Assembly: GCA_000181795.3 (NCBI GenBank)
Contig: CM012953.1
Span: 15,386,664 to 15,450,663, forward strand
Direction: 5' to 3'
From: Trichinella spiralis
Lineage: Eukaryota > Nematoda > Enoplea > Trichinellida > Trichinellidae
DNA length: 64,000 nt
How positions within the stretch are numbered: position 1 is the first letter of the stretch; each line of letters starts with the position of its first letter. The translations under genes were made by a program, and so were the position numbers. Shown here one piece after another: positions 40,230 to 51,684 of this stretch. The notes beneath the pieces were generated by a model, which saw nothing but the letters and a program-made list of their open reading frames with translations, was not told the DNA's origin and made no database searches.

Positions 40230-41883
40230 AACATTTCTTAAAATATTATTGAAAATTGTTTCCGCCTATTATTAATATTCAGTTTGATTAGTGAAAGTTG
40301 TATATCTTAGAATAAATTAAACTTCAGTGAGATTTATTGCGCAGGTTGGGTACAATTATATTGTTCAATAATGCTTATGACAGCAATAACTACTTAAGTG
40401 TATAATATTCGATAGAAAGAAGTAAAATTAATGATGCTAAGTTTTACTGTATGCATTAATTAAAATGTATTGTTAAGTGTTATTGTGTGGCATATAGTTG
40501 TCAAATTATATACCTTTGTTATTGCTAAGCGTAATGACTCCATATTTTCTTCATTTCTTCGACACAGATATAATGCATGCTTATGGTGAAGATAATACAT
40601 AATTGGTTTGTTTTAACATAACTGCAAAAAGTAAGTAATTGTTTGCAAATTTGTCAAGCCCTTAAGTAAATAATTAAACTCTTACACGTACACACATGTG
40701 CTGGCGGGTGTGTGTACGTATATGTACGTGTGCATAAATAAATGTAAAATATTATTTTTGATACAAATATTATGAAATTCGATATTTTTCAGATTAATCA
40801 TTAGCATTCTAACTGAAATTGTAATTTGTATCCATCAGGTAAGTTATTAAAAAGAAAAACAATTATATTCAGAAAATTTTAAATATTTTTCATAATTCTG
40901 ATGTATTATTTACAAATCTCAGAATATTCATTAAATAGCGTTTGTAATTTGCATAACTGTTTTTTAGAGAAATTTATGTAATTAATATTTGATTTAATTT
41001 AGCTAACTGCAGTATTAATTATAAGCATATTGCATGCTGTGACAGGCAATTGAAGATTATTTAAATTACAGAATATTCAAAAGTCAGCTTTAAGATTCAA
41101 AAGTTGATTTTGAAATGGTATTTTTGATTGTAATAATATCTGTTTTGTGCCTTATTTTATGTTTCATTTAAAATTGGGGTAATATTTATGATGCCATCGT
41201 AATAAAAAAATGTCACTTTAGCAGAAACTTAATGAAACATTTAAAAAATGCTCACAGCTGAATATAAATAAATACATAAAATGAAAATCAGCTTATTTAA
41301 ATAGAAAAATGAAAAAAAGTAACTGTTTGATTTATCGTTTGCAACACTAATTATAATGAAACATTTTTTAAAATATTATAAATTTTAATTTTTGATGACA
41401 TTTTGATCTAAATTTATCAACACTTTTGAGAAGACAGTTGTTGTGCTTCATCTAAATTTGGTAAAGAGAACATTACATTAGCAAGATTAAAAAAAATTGA
41501 CTGTTGTCGAAGATAAATAAAAATAAATAATTTCCTCTAGAAATACTTTTCTTTTCCTTGTAATTAGTTTTCTGTTTCAACTAATTTCAGTATTTTTTAT
41601 ATCATAAGATTATGTCAAATAAATTATAATTGATTTGCTTATTTTCTGTAAAAATAATTTCTTTTCTTTTGACATATAATGAAGAATTTTGTTACTGGTT
41701 ATCATCAATTTATTTTTATACACAGCAGCTTCTCAATTATTCCTGTATTCAGATTAGTGCAATTTGTTCGTAAAACACAAAATTATGACATTATTTTTAT
41801 TGGTTATTTAACAATATTTATATTGGTTTATTATAATTTTGATTTAATGATTATTATGAAACAGTTTATTTTCCAACTTTCAG
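37471..41883. other. 4.4 kb AT-rich desert
   Basis: Extremely AT-rich with no exon I can support. It could be plain intergenic DNA or the long first intron of the receptor gene that follows. Contains the TA microsatellite listed separately and a GT-rich patch at 40688-40735. Confidence 0.55.
40171..40229. repeat. TA dinucleotide repeat
   Basis: An almost pure run of alternating T and A with a few extra T bases over about 59 bases. Confidence 0.9.
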
Positions 41884-41916
41884 AATACCGTCTATGTACC
41901 AAAGAAGCAATATTCC

Positions 41917-43253
41917 ATGTCCAGTTCGTTTATACTAAATCACGATGAAAGTCATGCTAACAACACTTTAGATTTCATTCCAGACGACAGATACAAATTA
42001 TTATACCACTGGTTTTTTGTTTTTTTGAATGGTATTTCCCTTATTCTGCATTGCATCTTTATTACAATAAGGCTTTTGGAATGGAAAGAAATAAAGAAAT
42101 ATCAAATTTACATTACAGGTGATATGCTCTTTGTAATATGAAATATTTTTATTTTCAATGAAACGATTAAATAAAAATGAAGCATTTTGATATTTTCATC
42201 CATAAATGAAAGTATATTTGCTTATTCTGATTTTTGAAATTTATTTCATTTGCATTAAATTCTGTCAAAATGATCAAACTGCAATTACAATGAGATTATG
42301 AAAATTATCTGAAGGGAAGCGCAATGTAATGCTTGCTTTAATAATGTACGATCACTTATATTACATTCATTAACAAAAGTATATATATATATATATTATT
42401 AAATTGATTCATTTTAGGGTACTCTGTTGGACTTGGGACTTTTTCGTTAAGTTTACTGCTACGATATGTAAATCGCATTTATTACTATTATGAAAATCGA
42501 CAAACAGCGCTTGAATGTTTGCTAAGCAGCCCGTGGATGAGTTTGTACATGCCAAGCGTGCTGTTTCTCAACTTTTGCATGCTTTTTTTATCAACCGATC
42601 AGCTGCTGACAATGATCTCCCTGACAAAACTGAAATCAGAAAGAAAACGAACAGTAATGCATCAGCTAATTTTTTCAGCAGTTATTTCCGCATTATCTGC
42701 CGTATGGCTGTGGACAAGTGCATTTCTGAATTCCAATAAGCTGCTTTCAAGACCCGGCTGCAATTTTTCTTCAGTCGTCACTTTTGCCTACAATGTTGTT
42801 CTTCATTTCTTTTGCGCTCTTATGGGCTATTTAACTATTTTCATATTTCTTTGCATATATCTACTTCTGTGGAAGCATCATAAAAATACTCTAGTTGCTT
42901 CAACTGTGCGCTACAAACGTGCCGTGGCAGTCACTAAACGGGTGTCAGTTATGGTTTTAATGACATTCGTTTTGCAGAGCATCCCTGTAACTTTTACAAT
43001 TGTTTATTATTTTACCAAGCAAGGCTTGAAGTTGAGAGATTTTTCTTGGATATCCGAATCAATTTGCTTTCCATTTGCTGCTGTATTTTTTATTTTTACT
43101 GAAACTCGACTGGGTAATCAATTTACTTATCAAATGCGCCAATTTATTTGCTCGAAGAAGATTCAGCCCGCTTCGACGCAAACAATAAACCAACGAGTGA
43201 GACTGAATTCATTAGGCAATAAGACTGCTAACAACTTCCCATCAAATACATGA
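41917..43253 (+). CDS. Seven-transmembrane serpentine receptor (paralog 1)
   Basis: Two exons (41917-42118 and 42418-43253) join in phase 1 to 345 residues. Seven hydrophobic segments are visible: FVFLNGISLILHCIFI, YSVGLGTFSLSLLLRY, YMPSVLFLNFCMLFL, IFSAVISALSAVWLW, FFCALMGYLTIFIFLC, VMVLMTFVLQSIPVTF and SICFPFAAVFFIFT. A Cys before TM3 (ALECLL) and one in the second extracellular loop (RPGCNFS) would form the usual GPCR disulfide. The TM3 end reads STDQL where many GPCRs have DRY. The N-terminus carries an N-glycosylation site (NNT). It resembles nematode chemoreceptor-type GPCRs, but I cannot assign the subfamily or ligand. A strong acceptor (ACTTTCAG at 41876-41883) precedes the start, and 11 in-frame codons lie between, so a longer N-terminus is possible. 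It is related to the gene at 51685. Confidence 0.82.
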
Positions 43254-44051
43254 TGATCAGAATTGTTTAAAATAATCACTTTTTAAAATAATTTTATCTA
43301 TATTACACATAATACGGGATGTTTCAATTATTGAAATGATATACTTTTAATATTACCAATATGCACCACTGTAGATTGCATTGGAATGTTCGTCATATTT
43401 TTTTGTAGTGAAAAATTTATATTTTTAAAAATAAAAAATTGTTCTTTATTATATACTTAAATCTTAAATATGACAAGAAATATTCAATTCATTTGTTATT
43501 TCATTACTGCATTTTGTATTTGTCATATTTGCATATTGTCATTTTTACTTATTAGCTGCATTTCAACAGATAATGCTGACGTAAATAAAATATTATTGCA
43601 CGAATAATTGATGCAGCTTTGATTTTAAAAAAATAAAAATATTAAGACGCTTTTCTTGAATAAATAAATTTTTACGCTTTACTTGCTTCGACATGGTTAG
43701 GATTTTTCTTATTAAATGCTCCATTCATTGAGTACTTTATAAGTAAATTTATTTAATTACTGTCTTTTATATTAATTTACTATTTATTATTGTCTTTTAT
43801 ACCGTCTTTTATATCTTTTCATTTTCAACGAAGCAAGCATAATGATCATATTGTCAACAGCACCTAAAATTATGAATGAAAAGAATATGCATTCTATATG
43901 CAATACACTAATTCATATTTGCTTTTTAGAATGTGGCTGTTTGCAGTGATTTATTTAAATAATTCAGAATAGCTGATAAAATACAATTTTGTATTACGAA
44001 AGTAATTTACAATTTCGTAAATGATACGCACATACGTTCTGTTATGATATC
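43254..44051. other. AT-rich spacer between receptor 1 and the Cys-rich gene
   Basis: About 800 bases of AT-rich DNA on the 5' side of the secreted-protein gene. No exon or clear promoter element seen. Confidence 0.6.
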
Positions 44052-45802
44052 ATGAAAGTGTTCATATTTCTATTTATTCTGAGCGTTAAATTTCAAAGTT
44101 CTACAGGTACTAACTATTATATTATAAAATTTAAGCATTTAAACAACTTTATGTTATTATTTAAGATCAGTTTTAATAAATGGTTATCCATGATTTTTAA
44201 CAAATAATGATGCATGCCAAAGTCATATTTTTTTGTAACTCTCATTTACGGTGTTTTATTAACTAGATAGTTATTTCATCACAGTGGAACTTAAATCTAT
44301 CTCTTACTTATAGGAAGATAGGATCTTATAGGAAATGTATGGAGTATTATTATTTATAATATTATTAACTTTTTGCAATTATTAAATGCTTTCTTTTGCC
44401 TCATTCATCTGATCTTTTTCATATGTACATTACTTTAAAATGTTAAAAATGTAAAACGTTACTTACATATTCACCTTTTTTATAACACTATATTGTTTTT
44501 AAATTAAACAACTGACAAATTGTTGTTTAGTAGAAATTTTCAAAGACTTTTAATCTGTACTAAATTATTTAGCGCAATGGGGTTATGATGGATACACTTA
44601 TGGTGGTTATGGAGGGTTAGGATATGGATATGGTGGTCATGGATATGACAGTTATGGATACGGTAGTTATGGATACGGTAATCCGTATCCTAGTGGCTTT
44701 TATCAGCAGTCTCCATTTATTGTGCAACAGTTACCTTCTTATACGTATGGAAATATAGGAGATCAATCTGGTTTTCAGTATTACAATCCTCAAATGTATC
44801 CTGATTACAGCCAACCTGGAAGTGGATCTAATGGGCAAAACAATGCTGCAACAGACGGCCAATGTAAAGCAATGTTTGTACTCAAAATGCAAGAATTTTT
44901 TAAATAATAATTTATATTTTAATTATTTAAGCAAAATTTAATGAAATTTATTATGTAAACTTACATAAAATGATAATGCTATTAGTTATAATTATTTCTA
45001 TGTAAATTAAGTTTCATGTTTTAATTTGCAACTGAAAATTTCTTAATTTTTTTTCATTGTTGGTATGCTTTTTTAAAATTAGCTTGCACAAGTCAAGCAG
45101 ACTGCGGAAACAAATCGCTATTTTGTGTATCTGGTCAATGTCAGTCCATGGAACCTACTACTCAGAAATGTAATAGCAATGAAGAATGTCCAAGTGGTAT
45201 TTGCAAAGCACGCTTCTGCTGGGGTCCTCCGGGTATTTAAGTGTTGACTTTTGTTTTGAAAAGATAATTCATTATATACATATGTATATATGTATGTATG
45301 TATGTATATGCATAATTCAGGAGCAAGCTCTCAAACCCCTGATCAGCAGCAACCAGATCAGAATCAGAATACCCAGCAGCCTGATGGTCATTGCAATACA
45401 CAAGATGACTGCAGCGCCACGCAGATGTGCTCAAAAGTTACAGCGAATACATGTGTAAAAGGGTATTCAATTGAAATTACATGTTCAAGTGATAGCGATT
45501 GTGATAAAAAGGATGTCTGCAAGGCTGGAACTTGCTGGAAGGAAGGAGGTTTACAGATATAACAGTTTCCGTTTAAATTATTTGTTTAGAATAGCATACC
45601 TTTTAAATTTTTAGAGCCAGGAGGCGGAGAACCAGGTGATCCTTGTAAAGATCACGGTGATTGTTCTATCAAGTGCATTTGTTTAAAAAAGAAATGCACT
45701 CTAGCAAAACCATCTCTTCAGAAATGCGTGGCAGATTTTATGTGTGGGAAAAACAAAGGCTGCAAATATTTTCATTGTTGGGAAAGTCTAGGTAAGCGCT
45801 GA
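44052..45802 (+). CDS. Secreted protein with Gly/Tyr-rich head and three Cys-rich modules
   Basis: Five exons join in phase to 303 residues: 44052-44106, 44573-44863, 45083-45232, 45321-45548 and 45615-45802. Every intron is phase 1, typical of shuffled extracellular modules. Exon 1 is a signal peptide (MKVFIFLFILSVKFQSS). Exon 2 is a GY-rich low-complexity segment (GYGYGGHGYDSYGYGSYGYG) followed by a Gln/Asn/Pro-rich part. Exons 3-5 each encode one module with spacing C-x5-C-x5/6-C-x4/7-C-x9-C-x5-C-x4/5-C-x4-C-W (the third has one extra Cys). Each module reads as two four-Cys half-repeats, as in CNSNEECPSGICKARFCW. The pattern is EB-like, but the family is not certain. The last exon either ends at 45802 or could splice at GTAAGCG just before that stop. 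The protein is probably extracellular or cuticle-associated; function unknown. Confidence 0.75.
45272..45310. repeat. TATG-type microsatellite in an intron of the Cys-rich gene
   Basis: Alternating TATA and TATG/TGTA units over about 39 bases fill the intron between the first and second Cys-rich module exons. Confidence 0.8.
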
Positions 45803-46832
45803 GCACTTTATATCAAAACTAAATTTTTATTATTACTGTTTAACATAACAAATTTATCATTAGCTAAATTCATACCAACATATAACTTAATATATGTTGA
45901 GCAGTTGAAATATTTTTAATATTAAGAAAAACATAATTGTAAGAGCGCTGTGTAATACAATTTTCAATTGTAAATTAGCATACATACGTTTAACAATAAA
46001 TTTAATGATGAAAAAGGCATAAGAAACAATTTTATACAAATATTACTGTATAATTATGTTGATATTATTTTCTAAATTGTTAGTTGTAAATTATTAGCTA
46101 ACTTCAAATGATCATCTATCTAGGAACTTATCGTGACAATTTGTCAGAACTATAGGTTAACAATATTGCTTACTGCCTCTGAATTCTGAGCAAAATTGAA
46201 GCGAGTTTATTTAGCCATTTTAAAACTATATGCTCTATTAACACAAAGATATATCTAAAGATGCATTAATTAGTGAAAAAGATCTGTCTTTTAAAGTGAA
46301 TATTTATATTTTGAACATCATGTTACTGAACTCAATAAATGAATGTCGCTCCCTATTGAGTTGTACTCTAAATTATTGGACGTCTTTTTATTAGATTATT
46401 AAGCTATCTGTTAAAGGATAATTTTTATTTAATAAGCTTATATGATTATTATCTGCAGAAATTAGCATTTACCTTGATTTTATTTAAAGAAAACTTAATA
46501 ATAGAAAAACATTTAATGATAAATGAAGAGATGGTTGAGCATACTGAAAATTTATCATTGCTAATTCAAAAAAAACGTAAAGTATAATATATTTTATTTT
46601 TACTGCCAGTGGGTACAGGTGAAACAGATAAATATATAGGAATATGGATATAGAAATAAATGATGTTCAAATGAAAAATACAGCATAAATTTGAATTGAT
46701 GCAAATATATGCAGTAAATACTGATACACTCGAAAACGTGTTTTATATGACAAAAATTTGATTTGCAAATTCTTTTAAAAGATGCTTGACGATGTGTATA
46801 TTGCTGTGTAAGTGTTTCAATGACTTTCAAGT
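45803..46832. other. AT-rich convergent spacer
   Basis: 1 kb between the 3' ends of the Cys-rich gene and the small minus-strand gene. No supportable exon. Confidence 0.6.
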
Positions 46833-47259
46833 TTAATCTTTTGACGGGTAACGTTTGGCAAACTTTTCATACATCAAGTTGTGCGTATTATATTTTGGAG
46901 AGAAAGTCACTGGCAGTTCTTTATCAAGGCATTTTTTGGCAACTGCTTTATCAGAAACTGATGGTATAGGAATTCTTTGTTCTGCCACCCATTTTTTGCT
47001 CGTAGTTCTTGTCTGTACTTTAATGAGGGCTTGCTCATCTTGATTTTTCATCTTTATTGTCACGTCTGTAGCTGTGTTTGTGGTGATACTGCTCTGACGG
47101 CTTGATTTGTCCTATATTAAATTTTATTTCAATTGGATAATTTGGGAAAAGTTTTACTCATACTTTTGAGGAAATTGAATATCTGTCTGCAGTATAAGTT
47201 GCTTTGAATGTACAGGTTTTTCTTAAACTGTTATGATGATCATTAGAAGCATTCGCCAT
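46833..47259 (-). CDS. Small two-exon gene, unknown product
   Basis: Exons 47164-47259 and 46833-47111 join in phase 0 to 124 residues. The intron is 52 bases with GTATGAG and AATATAG ends. The protein is hydrophilic and basic, with no signal peptide, membrane segment or recognised domain. Its first half is rich in Ser, Thr and Asn. The second half looks more ordered (KKWVAEQRIPIPSVSDKAV, CLDKELPVTFSPKYN, YEKFAKRYPSK). I do not recognise the family. Both exons have balanced composition against AT-rich flanks, and the splice phase fits, which supports a real gene. A TATATA-type element with the correct orientation lies about 660 bases upstream (around 47915), but the link is only positional. 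Confidence 0.6.
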
Positions 47260-48137
47260 TGAAGAATTCAAATCAAATTCGTGTATAGCAGAGTTGCTTT
47301 GAAATCGGAAAATGAAAGCTTGCTTGTACTCCCAGTCTTAAATAGCTGAGATGCTGTTGTCAAACTAATGATGAGATAAACAACTGCTGTTTTCATCATA
47401 AATTACAATATTCAATTGTAAAGCTGTCATCCTTTGATAACTGCAAGACGACACCGCATTATTTCATAAATTGTGACAGTTTTTGCTGAAGGAAATTTTC
47501 ACATAATCTTGAAATTCCAAACAACTTTGGAAAATTTTTATAAATTTTGACATTAACTGATAATAGCTATCAGTTTAAAAACGGTTGATTGAACTGAAAT
47601 TTAGCTTTCAATGCGGCTGTTTTTCAGAAAGCAAAACTAAATAAAGTAGTGGAATCAATTTATCAAAATCGAATTTAAGCTGTTTCACAAACAATTTTAT
47701 GTTAAGGAAAGTGCACAAATTGAATATATATGTTAAAAGTTAACTGATGTTTTACGTTTTACCTTGGAAATGCAAATTTTAAAAATACCTATTGTCACCT
47801 ACATGTGGGCTTAAAGTTTAGCCCCAGCTGTATTAGATCTCTTGCTCAGAGTGATCTTATTTTACTTTTGCTCAGAATTCGTTAAGTCTTATCTCTGTTG
47901 AATTATGCACTTCATATATAAACTCGCCTCTGTTAAACCCTTTGAATATATACAAGGCACTAGTGAATTATTGTAGCTTATAATGGTTGACTTTGGACCA
48001 TACTTTTCTCATTGACTTCACATAGCATTCTTAATTGTAAAGACTTATTAACCTTCTCACGAGCATAGTATTACAAATATAAATGTTGTTGCTTTCACGG
48101 TTATTGACTAGCTGTATAAAGTAACCGACCACCAAAA

Positions 48138-48368
48138 CTATTGGTTAATGCTATGCAGTTGCTCTGCCCAAGCCAGGACTTGTTGTAACAGCAACTTCAT
48201 TGGCAGACTTCTATTTGCATCTATATCCAGGTCCATGTGCTTGTGCATTTGGCTTGTAAAAGGAGGAACATTGTATACATAAGATAAAACAACAGCATTA
48301 ACTTTAAACAGAAAAGGAAGTAAAAGAAAACAACTAATGCTGATGAAAATAACTTTAAATGATATAAT
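48138..48368 (-). other. Possible small secreted-peptide exon
   Basis: A minus-strand frame of 76 codons, open from 48368 to a TAG at 48138, has a hydrophobic first part (ISCFLLLPFLFKVNAVVL) and a polar, helical second part (HKHMDLDIDANRSLPMKLLL, then QQVLAWAEQLHSINQ). An acceptor-like TTTTCATCAG precedes the hydrophobic part. No suitable ATG precedes it, and the plus strand is open over the same patch. It could be an internal or last exon of a peptide precursor, or chance. Confidence 0.22.
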
Positions 48369-51305
48369 TTAAATTTAATTTATAAATAAATTAAAAAATA
48401 AGAAAAATAAACTTGAATCTTGCATCCTTATACGCACAATATGTTTATGCATAAAGAAGTATATTTTACGGTAAATTTAAATGAAGCATAATAATGAGAT
48501 ATAACCGTAATTTAGTTTTCGAACATGCTCGAGGTAATTTTTCAAGAATTAAAAATGATAAAGCTATGGGTATTTTTTAATCTTTTGCAATATTAGTAAT
48601 TGTTAAACAGAGCTACTACTCAATTTGTTTAACCCCAATCGTGTAAATAGATTTCTAGATAATGATCATTTTATTCCAGTTAACAATTATTAATGATTTC
48701 AAAATCAACGCAGAATTTTACAGCAAGACAATTCTGAATAATGTTAACCAAATAATAAAAAATTTCTATTTAAATTATAGATATAGGACTGTAATTATTT
48801 TTTAAAAAATGAAATAAACATTTCCTAAAATGTATGAATCTTACATGGTTTATTTTGTTTTTTATCATGACAAATAACTCTGTCTATTAATATGTCTGCA
48901 TTATAAAATTTTATGTGATCTGCTATTTTAGGAATGGTTGGCGACCTATTGGCGGGGTAAATGCATTTGTCATATCAAAGGCATGCCGCAACGAAATTTG
49001 ATTGGTTTTAAATTTTATTGGTTTTCAAGTCGACTAAATTTCATTAGTTGTCGTTTCGATGAATTTTATTTGTTGCTGCAAACCCAAATTTTACAGGTTG
49101 TCATTGCAATGCGTTCTATTTGTCAAATTTTGGTTCCTTTTTAATGGTCAGTTTTCTGATATTTAATGTCTTCATATTTATATTAAAAATATTACTATAT
49201 AAAGGTATTTACAATAAAGGTATTTATTTGATTAAATTAATTATAATTAATTATTTTAATGAAGCTGAGCAAAATGGTGAATCTACCGGGCACCTTTCCA
49301 CGTGATATTTCTTACTAATAGCATCCGTAACTTCTAAATTTGTAAACATTGCACCCTGTAGCCTGTTTTATATTATCCCAATTTAAACTAATCCTTATAA
49401 ACAATGGACAAATGTTGCATACTGAAAATATACTTTACAACATCTCCAATATTTCTTTTGTTTGCCGGTATGTTTCACTTTATATTCCTTTCCTTCAAAA
49501 GCAAGGGACATTATACCGCAATGAATTTTTGCTACTGAAAATTATGCATAAATTCATCAAATTAGCAAATAAATTAATAGAAAACAAACTTTTGAACAGG
49601 GTCTTTAAAATGCTAAATAGTACACACGCAATAAACCGATTCAGTTTAGCTTAAAGTAAAGCCAATTTGTTAGATCTGATCAGCAGTTGCATGAATATAA
49701 TTAATTATACCCAAAAATGTAACCGCAAGAAAATTTGTTTATAAGCTTATAATTTTTAAATGCTAGTCAGCCTTTAATTTTACTTAATGCTACTTCTAAT
49801 ATATAGCGAACATAAATAGTAAAGCTTTGAATATCAGAAAACTGACTATTAAAAAGAACCCAAAATTCGACAAATAGAATTGTTACGACGATAATCAATG
49901 AAATTTAGCTTTGAGACAACAAAATAAGCTGGATTGTAATTGCATAGCATTTAAAGCTTTCAGAAAATGTTAGTGAGATGTTTTTAGAAAGATTACAAAA
50001 ATTATGTAGCAGAATTTGCACCGGCAACTGTTTGCTTCTTGCTACAGCTAATTTTGCGTCTAAGTGTAGCTTAGTTTAAATTTATATACACGTGATAATA
50101 ATACAATGAACATTTACTGAAAGCTGAACCAGAAAATATAAGCGTAACATGAGATTGTCAGTCACTGATCAGCAAAGCAAAGTTGACTTGACTTCATTTA
50201 TAGTAATTAGCATTAAGAACTTTGAAATTAATTTAAATTAATTAAACTTGATGGCATTAAGTTTACCTATTTGTGATGCTTGAAAAATAATTTACAAATT
50301 GCAGACGAAATGCTGCATTGGGATAAGATTGAATTTTTTGTTTCCTTTCATTCTTCCCATCTTTTTATTCTATCTCTCGTCTTGTAACTTAATAATTTAT
50401 TTCTTGTACAAATAGCTTCAAGGCTTTAAGTTTTGATCTGTAAATGGAAGTCTGCGCTTTTCGATTCTCAATCTAAATTTTAATTAAAAATAAACTAACA
50501 ATGACATTTTTGTAAAAATATTTTCCATAAATTTTCATTGTTAGGAATATATAAACATAATTAAATATATAAAAAATAGCACTTTAAAGATAACTTATTA
50601 AGATATGAAAAATTAATAAAAAAATCATTTATATTTGTTTAAAAAATGAAGTGGAGCTTGATTTTTTTTCCTTATTTTTTTTAACAAAAAGGCTATCCAT
50701 CATATTGATTAACATTTTTATTTATTAAAATAATGGTAATCAGACAGATGCATCATTTGGTTGGTTTTTTGTGATGATAGAAAATAAATTTTAATAAAAC
50801 ATGATGATTTTTTCCTTGAAGTATATTAACTAAATCACTGATGATTGAAATTCCATTCGACATCATAAATTTGAAAACCAATATTCTCAATGGGTGCATC
50901 ATTAATTCTTCATGCAATGATTTGCATGGATTAGATAAAATTTATCTTAGAAATAATGGAGTAAACTGATTCGTTGCTACATTGCAATTATTGTTCACTT
51001 TCAGCAAGCAATACACATTCAAAGTCATTTATCTTATTTAAGTAATATGATCCTTGTGCAGTTAGCATATTGCCAGTAAACGATTCTAAACTGAATATTC
51101 AGTTTATGCATTGCATTTAGAAAGAAAGTTTCTTAGCTTCTTTGCTAAATTCTACAATGTTGGCTGGCATTGCAGATATGCTTAACGGTAATATATAACA
51201 ATATATAAAACTCAAATTGTAATGAAACTGAGAAAATATTGCATGCTAATGCTGTGCTTAAAAATGCTGTCTGAAAAATGTAATTTCTGCCATTTATGCA
51301 GTTTT

Positions 51306-51332
51306 CTTATTTTATTTTATTTTATTTTATTT
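51306..51332. repeat. TTTTA microsatellite
   Basis: Five to six tandem copies of TTTTA. Confidence 0.85.
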
Positions 51333-51684
51333 GTAATATAAGAAATATGCACTTGCATTTTGCAACGCTTCAAATTTTGTTAATTTAATAATATAAAAAG
51401 CAATAGTTCATTTTATTGTACAAGTTCAAAATTTAACACTTTTGAAAGTAATTTTGCAATAAATTCAGCTTAAAGTACTCGAAAACTTAATGATTAAAAA
51501 ATTAATATTATGAAAATTTGAAATAACTGAAATTTAAAATATTTATTTGATAGTAATTACCTTGGTAATTTATTGGCATCAAAATTCATTTTTAAATTAA
51601 ACTTAAAATATGTGAAATAAACTACTGCGAGATGTGTTGCACATTTTAGAAAATGAGAGCATTAAGAATTTGACAATTCAGCAA

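Larger units (their letters stand above)
47260..51684. other. 4.4 kb AT-rich intergenic region
   Basis: Mostly featureless AT-rich DNA. The exception is a coding-like patch at 48138-48368, listed separately. A 68-codon frame near 48938 is a low-complexity Phe/Leu/Ile run and is not supported. TTTTA repeats lie at 51306-51332. Confidence 0.55.

Noticed and set aside
41679..41948. 89-codon hydrophobic plus-strand frame just before receptor 1
   Set aside because: Very Phe/Ile-rich as expected for AT-rich DNA and overlaps the receptor's first exon in another frame; no splice logic joins it to anything.
49349..49654. 101-codon plus-strand frame
   Set aside because: Composition follows the local AT bias and there is no neighbouring splice signal or recognisable motif.
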